From Ga0077530 sp046293075 (GTDB lineage Bacteria; Pseudomonadota; Alphaproteobacteria; Rhizobiales; Hyphomicrobiaceae): 64,000 nucleotides of DNA. Both the position numbers and the translations under genes were made by a program. Shown piece after piece: positions 25,673-34,564 of this stretch (its first letter is position 1; every line of letters starts with the position of its first letter). The notes under the pieces are model-generated. The model was not told where the DNA came from and did not search any database. It saw nothing but the letters and a program-made list of their open reading frames with translations. The stretch spans positions 62,001 through 126,000 of the forward strand of contig JBKBPL010000007.1 of NCBI GenBank assembly GCA_046293075.1, in the 5' to 3' direction.

Positions 25673-26038
25673 ATGCCCGAGCCGCATTTCTCCACGCTCA
25701 ATGACGACTTGCCGCGTACGCTGCGACGGGCGCGGGATGAACGCGACGCCAGAGAGCGCGAGGTGAACGGCCAGCGTGCGCCGTCATCGCTTAGGGCGGC
25801 CATGTCGGAGGCCGCCGCGCCGGATCGTGGCCTGCGGGCATCGCCGCCTGAAGGCGTGACTGTGACGCGCATCAGCATTCCGTTCAGGAACCTCGTTGCG
25901 TTCTTCATGAAGGCGGTGTTCGCCGCATTGCCGGCCCTGATCGTCCTCATGATCGTGCTGTGGACGATCGGCGAAGTGCTGCAGCGCTATTTCCCGTGGC
26001 TTCTGAAGATGCGCATTCTCATCCAGTTCCCGGGGTGA
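25673..26038 (+). CDS. Hypothetical protein with one C-terminal membrane segment
   Basis: 121 residues from ATG 25673; an in-frame extension to 25613 exists. The first 75 residues are charged and Arg/Glu-rich (TLRRARDERDAREREVNG), probably cytoplasmic and partly helical. Residues 78-106 form a hydrophobic helix, followed by a short tail, RYFPWLLKMRILIQFPG. It is not assigned to a family. It directly follows the tRNA gene and is convergent with mtnP. Coding character relies on the membrane segment and codon pattern. Confidence 0.6.
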   Translation: MPEPHFSTLNDDLPRTLRRARDERDAREREVNGQRAPSSLRAAMSEAAAPDRGLRASPPEGVTVTRISIPFRNLVAFFMKAVFAALPALIVLMIVLWTIGEVLQRYFPWLLKMRILIQFPG

Positions 26039-26080
26039 CCGCGGCGTCGGGCGATACCCACGCGCACGTTACGATCAGCA

Positions 26081-26962
26081 TCACTCGGCGCGATGCAAGA
26101 TGCGCCCCGCCACGGCGTCGAGCTTCGCAACCAGTGCCGGATCGCGCGCCTCGGGCGGCGTGATAATGGCGTTTTCGAGCGCGCGGTCCGAGCCGACCGG
26201 GCAGGGTGGATGCTCGCGGGGGAAAGTGTGGCATAGGCGCGCGATGACGCGTTGCGCCTTGGTCACGTTCTCGGTCAGGACCTTGATGACTGCGGCGACA
26301 TCAACCTCGCGGTGTTGGTCGTGCCAGCAATCATAGTCGGTGACCATGGCGAGCGTCGCGTAGCAGATCTCGGCCTCGCGGGCGAGCTTGGCCTCCGGCA
26401 TGTTCGTCATGCCGATCACGTCGCAGCCCCAGGCGCGATAGAGACTCGATTCGGCGCGCGTCGAGAACTGCGGACCCTCCATGGCCAGATACGTGGCCCC
26501 ACGTGATATCGCGATGCCTTCTGCGCGCACGGCCTTCTCGATTTCGTCGGCGAGGCCCGGGCTGACCGGGTCGGCCATCGAGACGTGCGCGACGCAGCCT
26601 GTGCCGAAGAAGGAGCTCTCCCGTGCGAACGTGCGGTCGATGAACTGGTCGACGAGCACGAAATGGCCCGGCGGATATTCGGCCTTGAGCGAGCCGCAGG
26701 CCGAGATGGAGATGAGATCGGTGACGCCGGCCCGCTTCATGCAGTCGATGTTGGCGCGGTAGTTGATGGCGGATGGCGGCACGCGGTGCCCGCGTCCGTG
26801 ACGCGGCAGGAACCGTACGGGCAGGCCGTCCACCTCGGCGAAGAGGATCGCGTCGGAAGGGACGCCCCACGGGCTTGCGATGAGTTCCCAGTGCGGATTC
26901 TGGAACTCAGGGAGATCGTAGTGCCCGCTGCCGCCGATGAAGCCCAGAACAGTTTTCGCCAT
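26081..26962 (-). CDS. mtnP: S-methyl-5'-thioadenosine phosphorylase
   Basis: 293 residues. Starts MAKTVLGFIGGSGHYDLPEF, giving the phosphate-binding GGSG. FLPRHGRGHRVPPSAINYRANI is the classic MTAP signature, followed by ISISACGSL. Substrate-binding YLAMEGPQFSTRAES, then GMTNMPEAKLAREAEICYA and VTDYDCWH, are all present. It cleaves MTA to adenine and 5-methylthioribose-1-phosphate in methionine salvage and polyamine by-product removal. Purine nucleoside phosphorylase is less likely because of the MTAP-type MEGPQFSTRAES and DYDCWH. It appears monocistronic; no mtnA adjoins it. Confidence 0.95.
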   Translation of the reverse strand: MAKTVLGFIGGSGHYDLPEFQNPHWELIASPWGVPSDAILFAEVDGLPVRFLPRHGRGHRVPPSAINYRANIDCMKRAGVTDLISISACGSLKAEYPPGHFVLVDQFIDRTFARESSFFGTGCVAHVSMADPVSPGLADEIEKAVRAEGIAISRGATYLAMEGPQFSTRAESSLYRAWGCDVIGMTNMPEAKLAREAEICYATLAMVTDYDCWHDQHREVDVAAVIKVLTENVTKAQRVIARLCHTFPREHPPCPVGSDRALENAIITPPEARDPALVAKLDAVAGRILHRAE

Positions 26963-27050
26963 CAGCGCCTGGTCCCGCTCTCAAGCCAAACGAAAGCGGC
27001 GGCGCGCTGCGCCGCCACCCCCTAAGTCGCACAAATCAGTGCGTCGTGCC

Positions 27051-27362
27051 TCAGTTGCAGAGCGTCGCGTAGGCGGTGCAAGTCGCGCCAAGGCCGCCCT
27101 TGCCGCACTTCCAGCGCAGCTTGCTGACCTTGTAGCCGGGGGCCGTGCCCACCTTCTGACCGCTGGCCATCCACTGGGCCCAGCTGCCCCAGTCCGTCGC
27201 CTGCAGGACCGCTTCCCAAGCCTGCACCCGGGCGCCGGGCTCGTCGAGGTTGGTGCCTTGGCCGCCCTTGTTGACGCAGCCGGCCGAAGCCATCGACGCC
27301 ATGCCGAGCGACAATGCCGCGGTCATCGCTGCTGCCGCGATGCCATAACGAATGGTGCCCAT
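27051..27362 (-). CDS. Small secreted cysteine-containing protein, unknown function
   Basis: 103 residues with a clear signal peptide: basic start, hydrophobic MTAALSLGMA core, cleavage expected after SMASA. The mature part is about 75 residues with four cysteines (one at its very N-terminus, CVNKGG, and three near the end: WKCGKG, ATCTAY, TLCN). This suggests two disulfides in the periplasm or outside. It is rich in Trp, Gly and Ala. It is not recognised as a named family, although the signal peptide and cysteine pattern make it convincing as a gene. Confidence 0.72.
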   Translation of the reverse strand: MGTIRYGIAAAAMTAALSLGMASMASAGCVNKGGQGTNLDEPGARVQAWEAVLQATDWGSWAQWMASGQKVGTAPGYKVSKLRWKCGKGGLGATCTAYATLCN

Positions 27363-27486
27363 ATCCGTTTTCCCCTGTGAGAGTCATCGGGCCGCTCCTT
27401 GGCACTGCCGATCTGCGCCCGATTCGGGAACTATATCCGCAGCGAGGCCGGATCACAGGTGCACGCCAGCCACAGCCGCGGTGTCA

Positions 27487-28242
27487 TCAGAGCGTGAAGC
27501 CGCCATCGACGAGGAGGGCCTGGCCGGTCGTGAACGCTGCTTCGTCACTCGCCAGGTAGACGGCGATGGCGGCCACCTCCTCGGGCGTGCCGAGGCGGCC
27601 CATGGGCTGGCGGTCGATGAACATCTGGCGGACTTCTGCCGGAGTCTTGCCGAGGGCCGTTGCCTGCGCAGCGATACGCGCGTCCAGGGACGGAGACTGC
27701 ACCGTACCCGGGCAGATGGCATTGCAGCGTATCCCTTTGCGGATGAAGTCGGCGGCGACTGACTTCGTGAGCCCGATCACGGCGGCCTTGGTCGCCCCAT
27801 AGACGTAACGGTTGATGACACCGCGAGGGGCGCCGGCAGCCGAGGCAATGTTGATGATCGATCCGCCGCCCTTGGCGAGCATGGCCGGGAGGAAGGCCGA
27901 GATCGTCCGGTGCATGGACTTGACGTTCAGATCAAACGAGAAGTCCCAGTCGCTCTCGGAGCACTCGAGCACGGTGCCATGAGCGACGAAGCCCGCGGCA
28001 TTGAAAAGGATATCGACGGCGCCGATCTCCTTGGCGAGCTCATTGACGGCCACCGTGTCGCGTACGTCGAGCCGGCGGATCACCGCGACGCCGTCGCGTT
28101 TCAGCGTGTCGAGGGCGGCTGTGTCGATGTCGGTGGCAATGACGAGGGCGCCCTCGCGGGCGAAAGCAAGGGCCGTGGCGCGGCCGATGCCGGCCCCCGA
28201 GGCTGTGCAAAAGGCGGTCTTGCCGTTCAGGCGCCCGGTCAT
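27487..28242 (-). CDS. Short-chain dehydrogenase/reductase (classical SDR)
   Basis: 251 residues. Cofactor motif ASGAGIGRATALAFA (TGxxxGxG type), with an acidic Asp after beta-2 (VIATDIDTAAL) indicating NAD preference. NAAG is present as LFNAAGFV. The catalytic set is Ser in NIASAAG, Tyr in YVYGATKAAV with the following Lys, and the upstream Asn in DLNVKSM. It ends GQALLVDGGFTL. The sequence resembles human BDH2 and 2-keto-3-deoxy-fuconate dehydrogenase-like members, so a hydroxy-acid or sugar-acid substrate is possible but unproven. Confidence 0.9.
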   Translation of the reverse strand: MTGRLNGKTAFCTASGAGIGRATALAFAREGALVIATDIDTAALDTLKRDGVAVIRRLDVRDTVAVNELAKEIGAVDILFNAAGFVAHGTVLECSESDWDFSFDLNVKSMHRTISAFLPAMLAKGGGSIINIASAAGAPRGVINRYVYGATKAAVIGLTKSVAADFIRKGIRCNAICPGTVQSPSLDARIAAQATALGKTPAEVRQMFIDRQPMGRLGTPEEVAAIAVYLASDEAAFTTGQALLVDGGFTL

Positions 28243-28331
28243 GCGGTCCTCCCTGTGGATGTGCGTCGGTTTGTTGTCGGCGCCAGCTTAGAACGTGAGC
28301 CGCCGCCGCGGAACCGCCCGGTCGACTTCGC

Positions 28332-28952
28332 CTACCGGATACGCTCGCCCGGATAGACACCCCAGAGTTTGGTCTGCTCGATATAGCCGCGGAAATCGCC
28401 AACCGAAACCTGGCACCAGCGGCCGTCGCACCGGCGGATGCCGCAGATGACGCCGGGCTCAAGCAGCGCGATCTGGCGGGAGGACGTCGAGCTTTCATCG
28501 AAGAGCGGCACGGGCTTTGCGGCGCCGTTCCCGGCCTCCCCCGTCGCCCAGGCCATCACGACGGCCGTGCGTCGCGCCGACAGGAGGGCATGGGCAACCC
28601 AGCCGACGCTGCCGTCCTGATCGCGCACCTGGCGCCAGTTCTCGTGCTCCTGGATCACCTCGACCGGGAGGCCGACGCGATTGAAGACCCACAGGATCTT
28701 GTGGTCGGTCCCGGGGCCCTGCCGAACCTGCACCCGGTCGGACTTGAGGCTGACGAAGCGGGGCAGCGGCAAGCCCGTCTGGCCAATGCCGAGCGGCTGC
28801 GGCGACTGGGCCAGAAGCGGCGCGGCCATGAGTGTGCCGGCGATGGCCGCCAGCAGCCACGCCAGCACCCTGGCCGGCGCGCAGCGGCGCCATTGCGCGT
28901 GATGCGGCAACGGAACAGTCGCCACGCCTCTCCCTCGCCCTTCGTGATGCAT
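28332..28952 (-). CDS. SH3-domain periplasmic protein
   Basis: 206 residues from ATG 28952. A signal sequence lies near residues 25-50 (VLAWLLAAIAGTLMAAPLLAQ). A bacterial SH3 domain follows: FVSLKSDRVQVRQGPGTDHKILWVF, then WRQVRDQDGSVGWVAHALLS. A second SH3-like half ends CGIRRCDGRWCQVSVGDFRGYIEQTKLWGVYPGE. Such tandem SH3 proteins are common in Rhizobiales and are thought to bind cell-wall material; their role is not established. The long GC-rich frame upstream of 28952 is not believed coding. Confidence 0.85.
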   Translation of the reverse strand: MHHEGRGRGVATVPLPHHAQWRRCAPARVLAWLLAAIAGTLMAAPLLAQSPQPLGIGQTGLPLPRFVSLKSDRVQVRQGPGTDHKILWVFNRVGLPVEVIQEHENWRQVRDQDGSVGWVAHALLSARRTAVVMAWATGEAGNGAAKPVPLFDESSTSSRQIALLEPGVICGIRRCDGRWCQVSVGDFRGYIEQTKLWGVYPGERIR

Positions 28953-29197
28953 CCCCGGCTCTTGGGCGGCACAGGGCCTGCAGGACCGGTCCCTAAGCGA
29001 TTCTGACCGATCGCGCGATGCTCCACGCCCTCGCGCAATGTAACATATCCATGATTTGGGCCGGATCGTTGTCGGGTGGATGAATGATCGCGGGTTGCGG
29101 TCCGGGTCGGGCGCGAGTACCACTCTGCCTCGAATGCCAATCCGCCGCATCCCGGCCCTCGGGCGCGCGCGTCAACCATTACAGTACAGGATGGCCC

Positions 29198-29908
29198 GTG
29201 GCCGGTCACAGTCTTCCCTCGACCATCATCTCCATGCTCGCGCCCGTCCATCGGGACGGCTGGAAGTTCCTCGCCATCGGCATTGCCGTGGCATTGCTGT
29301 TCCTCATGCTTTGGCCGCCGCTCGGCTGGCTGCTCGTCATCATCTGCATATGGATTGCCTACTTTTTCCGGGACCCTGACCGCGTCACGCCACTGCGCGA
29401 GGGCCTCGTCATCGCGCCTGCCGATGGCCGCATCACCGCGATCGGCCGCGTCGTCCCGCCACCCGAGCTTGGCTTCGGCATCGGCGAGCGCCAGCGCATC
29501 TCGATCTTCCTGTCGGTTTTCGACGTCCATATCAATCGTGCGCCGGTGGCCGGCCGGATCAGCCGCTCGGTTTACGTGCCGGGGGCCTTCATCAATGCCG
29601 CGCTCGACAAGGCGAGTGTCGACAACGAGCGCCGCGCCCTCGTCATCACGACCGGGGCCGGTGAGGAGATCGGTGTCGTCCAGATTGCGGGCTTCATCGC
29701 GCGCCGCATTGTGACCTTCAAGGACGAGGGCGATACTGTCGGCGTCGGCGAGCGCATCGGCCTCATCCGTTTCGGCAGCAGGGTCGATGTCTATCTGCCT
29801 GAAGGCAAGACGGCACTCGTGGCGGTCGGACAGCGCGCGATCGCCGGTGAGACAGTGCTTGCCGATCTGAGGTCGACGGAGGCCGAACGCGAAGCGCGGC
29901 TCGGTTGA
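29198..29908 (+). CDS. psd: Phosphatidylserine decarboxylase (short, PSD-A-like form)
   Basis: 236 residues from a GTG at 29198 with AGGA upstream; the segment STIISMLAPVHRDGW resembles rhizobial Psd N-termini, which supports this start over the ATG at 29234. Two membrane helices (about 22-56) precede the catalytic core: VIAPADGRI, FLSVFDVHINRAP and the self-processing site Gly193-Ser194 in RFGSRVDVYLPEG, where the pyruvoyl group forms. It makes phosphatidylethanolamine from phosphatidylserine. pssA, often next door in rhizobia, is not present here. Confidence 0.93.
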   Translation: MAGHSLPSTIISMLAPVHRDGWKFLAIGIAVALLFLMLWPPLGWLLVIICIWIAYFFRDPDRVTPLREGLVIAPADGRITAIGRVVPPPELGFGIGERQRISIFLSVFDVHINRAPVAGRISRSVYVPGAFINAALDKASVDNERRALVITTGAGEEIGVVQIAGFIARRIVTFKDEGDTVGVGERIGLIRFGSRVDVYLPEGKTALVAVGQRAIAGETVLADLRSTEAEREARLG

Positions 29909-29924
29909 GGTCGCGCCTTGGGCC

Positions 29925-30053
29925 CCCGCTTTCCCTCTTGCCGCGTGCGGGGGAGGGATAGGGTGAGGGGTCGCGGCATACATCAACGTCGGAAAATTAC
30001 GCGGCCCCTCATCCCGACCTTCGCCCCGTGAAGAGCGGGGAGAAGGAGAAGAG
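29925..30053. repeat. Pair of inverted palindromic intergenic repeats (rhizobial REP-like)
   Basis: Two related copies face each other downstream of psd. Copy 1 (about 29925-29977) folds CCCTC..CCGC/GCGG..GAGGG and continues GGGTGAGGGGTCGC. Copy 2 (30001-30053) starts GCGGCCCCTCATCCC, the inverse of that end, and folds CCTTC.CCCCG/CGGGG.GAAGG. The CCCTCAYCC plus GGGGAGAAGG style is familiar from Rhizobiales intergenic repeats. The hairpins could also serve as a bidirectional terminator between psd and the convergent TauE gene. Confidence 0.6.
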
Positions 30054-30174
30054 TTGCCCGCGCCAGAAGCCACGCTAGATCATGGCGTCATCTGCCAAAC
30101 TGTCCGCATGGCGGAAGCGGGCCGGCCGCAGACAGAAGGAGGCGGCAGCACCTCCTCCCGGCAGCCCGCCGCAC

Positions 30175-30897
30175 CTACGATAAAGCCGCATAAATCATGG
30201 TCAGGCCGGCCATCACCATCATGGCTTCGAGAATGCTGGCGTAGCCGCGCGCATCCATGCGCAGCACGATCGCCTTGGCGAACCATGAGCCGATCATGAG
30301 CGAGGCCCCGACCAGAAGCCCGCGGGCGATTGTCTCCCAGGGCAGCACGCCGAACGAGCGGAAGACGATCGACTTGACGAGGCTCACGGCGCCCGAGCCG
30401 ACGGCTTCAGTTGAGATGTAGGCGCCCTTGGTGAGGCCATAGGCGAGGAAGAACGGCGTGTTGAGCGGGCCTGTCGAGGCGACGAGTCCCGTGAGGAAAC
30501 CGATTCCAGCCCCCACCAGCGCGAGCCCCCAGATGGTCACTGAGAAACCGCGCGCCATCAGCCAGCGGCGCACCGGAACGACGGCGATCAGAAACGCGCC
30601 GAGGCCCGCCTCGACCATGCGCGCGTCGAGCGCGATGAGCGTGCGCGCGCCGAGGGCGGCTGCGGGAATGGCCGTGGCGCAGTAGGCGGCGTTGGCGCGC
30701 CAGTCGACCTCACGCCACCAGATGGCGACGCGCATCCAGTTCGCAAGCACGCTCGCGATGGCCATGATCGGCACGGCTTCCTTCGGTCCGAATGCGAAAA
30801 CGAGCACCGGCATCATCAGGATCGAGGCGCCGAAGCCGACCACGCCGCCGATCACGCCGCCGATCAGCCCGAGCGCGAGAATAAGCAGCCAGATCAT
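30175..30897 (-). CDS. TauE/SafE-family sulfite/organosulfonate exporter-like membrane protein
   Basis: 240 residues from ATG 30897 (MIWLLILALG); the upstream frame is non-conserved. About eight hydrophobic helices. The first repeat opens with LGLIGGVIGGVVGFGASILMMPVLVF, the family hallmark Gly-rich helix with GxGG. The second repeat has GAGIGFLTGLVASTGPLNTPFFLAYG. The family moves sulfur- or carbon-containing anions across the inner membrane, but the substrate for this protein is not indicated. It is convergent with psd and separated from the aap operon by 141 bp. Confidence 0.87.
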   Translation of the reverse strand: MIWLLILALGLIGGVIGGVVGFGASILMMPVLVFAFGPKEAVPIMAIASVLANWMRVAIWWREVDWRANAAYCATAIPAAALGARTLIALDARMVEAGLGAFLIAVVPVRRWLMARGFSVTIWGLALVGAGIGFLTGLVASTGPLNTPFFLAYGLTKGAYISTEAVGSGAVSLVKSIVFRSFGVLPWETIARGLLVGASLMIGSWFAKAIVLRMDARGYASILEAMMVMAGLTMIYAALS

Positions 30898-31038
30898 GCG
30901 GGGCTCGGTCCAACGTGGCGAAGGAATTCGCGCGCCAATCCGCGGGCGGGCTCGGGCGGGAGGCAACAGGAGCCGCGCGCGGCGGCCCATGAGGCTATGC
31001 CGAGTCCGCCCGCCGGGTCCAGCGCTCCCCCGGTTGAT

Positions 31039-32142
31039 CTAGCGCCGCTCGCTCGCGGCAAGGCGCCGCTCGATGAAGAGCGAGTAGCGCGACATTCCGA
31101 AGCAGAAGATCCAGAAGATGATCCCTGCAAACGCGTAGCCAGTCATGGCCGTCGAGGGCGAGAACCACTTCGCGTCGGTCTGGTTGAGCTGGACGATGCC
31201 GAGCAGATCAAAGATGCCGATGATGAGGACGAGGCTCGTGTCCTTGAAGAGGCCGATGAACGTGTTCACGATTCCCGGAATGACGAGCTTCAGCGCCTGC
31301 GGCAGGATGATGAGCCCCATCTTCTGCGCGTAGGTGAGGCCAAGCGCGTCGGCCGCCTCGAACTGCCCGCGCGGGATGGCTTGCAGCCCGCCGCGAATGA
31401 CCTCGGCAAGATAGGCGGCGGCGAACAGCGCCACCATGATGAGCGCCCGCAAGAGCTTGTCGATGGTCATTCCTTCAGGAAGGAAGAGCGGCAGCATCAC
31501 CGAGGCCATGAAGAGGACAGTGATGAGGGGCACGCCGCGCACGAGCTCGATGAAGCCGATCGACACCCAGCGCACGATCGGCATCCGCGATCGTCGTCCG
31601 AGGGCGAGCACGATGCCGATCGGAAAGGCGCCGGCAATGCCGACGCTGGCAACGACGAGCGTTACGAGCAGGCCGCCCCACAGCTCTGTCGGCACGTAAG
31701 GAAGGCCGAAGTAGCCGCCCGAAAGCAGAAGGAATGCCGCAACGGGGAAGAACGCAATCATGTAGATCGTGTTGAAGAGCTTGCCTGGCACGCGCGGGAT
31801 CATCAGGGGCAAGAGGCCGAGCACGGCCAGCACGTAGGTGAGATCGACGCGCCAGCGCTGCGCCTCCGGATAGCGCCCGTACATGAACTGGCTGAACTTC
31901 GCCTGGATGAAGGGCCAGCACGCACCGGCTTTCTCGCGCGTGCAGGCTGTGCCGTCCTGGCCCTCCCACGTGGCGTTCAGAATTGCCCAACTCGTGACGG
32001 CGCTGATGGTCGTCCAGATGAGCCAGAGCCCAACGATCGTCAGGATCGCGTTGGTCGGGCTCGAGAACAGATTCTTGCGGAGCCAGCCGATGACGCCGAC
32101 TTCGCTGCGGGGCGGGCGCATCTCTGCAGTCGTGCTCGTCAT
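31039..32142 (-). CDS. aapM: General L-amino acid ABC transporter permease AapM
   Basis: 367 residues. An N-terminal cytoplasmic segment ending WLRKNLFSS is followed by a first TM, a periplasmic loop (WEGQDGTACTREKAGACW) and the HisM-type permease core. The EAA loop reads EAADALGLTYAQKMGLIILPQALKL, where the ATPase docks. VRGVPLITVLFMASVMLPLF is typical of AapM. Nine bp separate it from aapQ, with which it forms the membrane channel. Last gene of the operon in this window. Confidence 0.95.
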   Translation of the reverse strand: MTSTTAEMRPPRSEVGVIGWLRKNLFSSPTNAILTIVGLWLIWTTISAVTSWAILNATWEGQDGTACTREKAGACWPFIQAKFSQFMYGRYPEAQRWRVDLTYVLAVLGLLPLMIPRVPGKLFNTIYMIAFFPVAAFLLLSGGYFGLPYVPTELWGGLLVTLVVASVGIAGAFPIGIVLALGRRSRMPIVRWVSIGFIELVRGVPLITVLFMASVMLPLFLPEGMTIDKLLRALIMVALFAAAYLAEVIRGGLQAIPRGQFEAADALGLTYAQKMGLIILPQALKLVIPGIVNTFIGLFKDTSLVLIIGIFDLLGIVQLNQTDAKWFSPSTAMTGYAFAGIIFWIFCFGMSRYSLFIERRLAASERR

Positions 32143-32151
32143 GGCAGCCCC

Positions 32152-33357
32152 CTATCTCTCGACGAGCGCGATGTGCTTATTGAACCAGTTCATGAACGCC
32201 GACGTGATCAGGCTGATCGTCAGGAACACGAGCATGGTCAGCAAGATGACCTCGACCGCTTGGCCCGTCTGGTTGAGCACGGTGCCGGTGAAGACACTGA
32301 CGAAATCGGGGTAGCCGATCGCTACCGCGAGCGAGGAGTTCTTCGTCAGGTTCAGGTATTGGCTGGTCAGCGGCGGGATGATGATGCGCAGCGCCTGCGG
32401 CAGAATAACGAGGCGCATGGTGAGCCCGCTCGAGAGGCCAAGCGCATAGGCGGCCTCGCGCTGGCCGCGTGGCACTCCGGCGATGCCCGCGCGTACGATC
32501 TCGGCGATGAAGCTTGCGGTGTACGTGGCGAGGCCGACCAGCAGGGCCATGAACTCGGGCAGGACGGCGATGCCGCCCTGGAAATTGAAGCCGCGGAGTA
32601 CTGGATACTCGAAGCTTAGAGGCTGACCGAGAGCGATGTAGACGGCGCCTGGCACGAGCAGGATGAGCGCGAGCGTGGTCCAGAGCACCGGGAAGCGCTC
32701 ACCCGTCTCGCGCTGGCGGCGTCGGGCCCAGATCGCCACGGCAATGGAAAGCACGATGCCTATGCCGAGCGCGACCAGGACCGCGCGGAAACCGGGCCCG
32801 GGGACGGGGGCTGGCAGATAGAGCCCGCGCACATTGAGCGAGGCACCGCCGGGGAGCGCAATGCTCTGACGCGGGCCGGGCAAGTTCTTCAGGACGGCGA
32901 AGTACCAGAAGAAGAGCTGCAGCAGCAGCGGCAGGTTACGCATGATCTCGACGTAGGCGCCGCAGATGCGCGCGATCAGCCAGTTCGACGAGAGGCGTCC
33001 GATGCCGATGATGAAGCCGAGGACGGTGGCGAACACGATGCCGATCGCGGCGACGAGCAGCGTGTTGAGCAGCCCGGCCCAGAAGGCCTGGCCGTACGTC
33101 GATTGATTGGAGTATTCGATCAGCGACTGGGAGATGTCGAAGCCGGATGTCCGGTTCCAGAAGCCGAAGCCCGAGGCGATGTTCTGGCGCGCGAGGTTCT
33201 CAGCGACGTTGTGGGCGATCGTCCAGAAGGCGAAGAGGAGACCGATAACAAGTAGAGCCTGATAGAGGGCTTGGCGGAACTCGGGTCGATAGAGCAGGTT
33301 CGGCTTGGCCGGCGGCGCGATCGGGCCCGGCGCAGGCGTGTTCGTTGTTACCGTCAT
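32152..33357 (-). CDS. aapQ: General L-amino acid ABC transporter permease AapQ
   Basis: 401 residues, about eight TM helices. It contains the AapQ-type periplasmic stretch IASGFGFWNRTSGFDISQS and RNLPLLLQLFFWYFAVLK. The EAA loop is REAAYALGLSSGLTMRLVILPQALR. It partners AapM. It follows aapJ by 89 bp. The segment VLNQTGQAVEVILLTMLVFLT near the end is also typical of the family. Confidence 0.95.
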   Translation of the reverse strand: MTVTTNTPAPGPIAPPAKPNLLYRPEFRQALYQALLVIGLLFAFWTIAHNVAENLARQNIASGFGFWNRTSGFDISQSLIEYSNQSTYGQAFWAGLLNTLLVAAIGIVFATVLGFIIGIGRLSSNWLIARICGAYVEIMRNLPLLLQLFFWYFAVLKNLPGPRQSIALPGGASLNVRGLYLPAPVPGPGFRAVLVALGIGIVLSIAVAIWARRRQRETGERFPVLWTTLALILLVPGAVYIALGQPLSFEYPVLRGFNFQGGIAVLPEFMALLVGLATYTASFIAEIVRAGIAGVPRGQREAAYALGLSSGLTMRLVILPQALRIIIPPLTSQYLNLTKNSSLAVAIGYPDFVSVFTGTVLNQTGQAVEVILLTMLVFLTISLITSAFMNWFNKHIALVER

Positions 33358-33446
33358 GATCGCTCAGCTCCTCCGCCGACCAATGCATCCTGGCGCGTGC
33401 GGCGCATCCGAGGGGCCGCACGCACCAGCGCAGACGACTATGCGCG

Positions 33447-34466
33447 TCAGCGAATCGGCGGGGCGTACTGCAGGCCGCCCTTGGTCCAGAGGTTGTTCAG
33501 CCCGCGGGCGATGTTGATGCGCGAGCCAGCACCAACGTTCCTGTCGAAGACCTCGCCATAGTTTCCGACCTGCTTGATGATCTGGTAGGCCCAGTCATTG
33601 CCGAGGCCGATGCCCTTGCCGAACTCACCTTCCTTGCCGAGGATGCGGCGGATATCGGGGTTCGCCGAGTTCAGCATCTGATCGACGTTGGCCTTTGTGA
33701 TGCCGGCTTCCTCCGCATTGAGCATGGCGAAGTGCACCCACTTCACGATCGTGAACCACTGGCTGTCACCCTGGCGCACTGACGGACCAAGCGGCTCCTT
33801 GGAGATGATCTCGGGCAACACGATGTGCGCGTCCGGCTGCTGCATCTGCAGGCGCTGCGCGTAGAGGCCGGAGGCGTCCGTCGTATAGACGTCGCAGCGG
33901 CCGGCCTGATAGGCCTGGATCGTCTCGTCCGCCTTTTCGAAGACGACGGGCTTGTACTCCATCTTGTTGACGCGGAAGTAGTCCGCGAGATTGAGCTCGG
34001 TCGTGGTGCCGGTCTGCACGCACACGGTGGCGCCGCTCAATTCCTTCGCGCTTTTGACGCCCAACGCCTTCTTCACCATCATGCCTTGGCCGTCATAGTA
34101 GTTCACGCCGGCGAAGCTCAAGCCGAGCGAGCTGTCCCGGCCCATGGTCCACGTCGTGTTGCGGACCAGGACGTCGATCTCGCCCGACTGCAGCGCCGTG
34201 AAGCGCTCCTTGGCCGTCGTCGGCACGAAGCGCACTTTCGTCGCATCTCCGAGCACAGCCGCGGCAATGGCCCTGCAGTAATCGGCGTCGAGCCCGGTCC
34301 AATTGCCCTTGTCGTCGGGGGCGGAGAAGCCGGCGAGGCCGACGTTGACGCCGCATGAGAGCGTGCCTTGCTTCTTGACCTTCTCAAGCGTCTGGGCGCT
34401 CACCATTCCGGCCGTGCCGACAACAACAGCGGCGGCCGCTGCGAATAGCTTGGTCGCTCGTTTCAT
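33447..34466 (-). CDS. aapJ: General L-amino acid ABC transporter substrate-binding protein AapJ
   Basis: 339 residues. Signal peptide 1-24 (MKRATKLFAAAAAVVVGTAG, cut after VSA). The mature protein starts QTLEKVKKQGTLSCGVNVGLAGFS, then GLDADYCRAIAAAVLGD, the cluster-3 amino-acid-binding signature. GATVCVQTGTTTELNLADYF and RCDVYTTDASGLYAQRLQ follow. It ends FDRNVGAGSRINIARGLNNLW, characteristic of AapJ. Periplasmic. It sits between aapP (98 bp upstream) and aapQ. Confidence 0.95.
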   Translation of the reverse strand: MKRATKLFAAAAAVVVGTAGMVSAQTLEKVKKQGTLSCGVNVGLAGFSAPDDKGNWTGLDADYCRAIAAAVLGDATKVRFVPTTAKERFTALQSGEIDVLVRNTTWTMGRDSSLGLSFAGVNYYDGQGMMVKKALGVKSAKELSGATVCVQTGTTTELNLADYFRVNKMEYKPVVFEKADETIQAYQAGRCDVYTTDASGLYAQRLQMQQPDAHIVLPEIISKEPLGPSVRQGDSQWFTIVKWVHFAMLNAEEAGITKANVDQMLNSANPDIRRILGKEGEFGKGIGLGNDWAYQIIKQVGNYGEVFDRNVGAGSRINIARGLNNLWTKGGLQYAPPIR

Positions 34467-34564
34467 GTGGTTTCCCTTTTCCTGGTGGTAGCAGCTTCGG
34501 ATTTGCTGAACGTCCGGCTACGAGCGGTCGGGCGCCAGCAAGGGCACGATGCGGGGGCTCCGCA

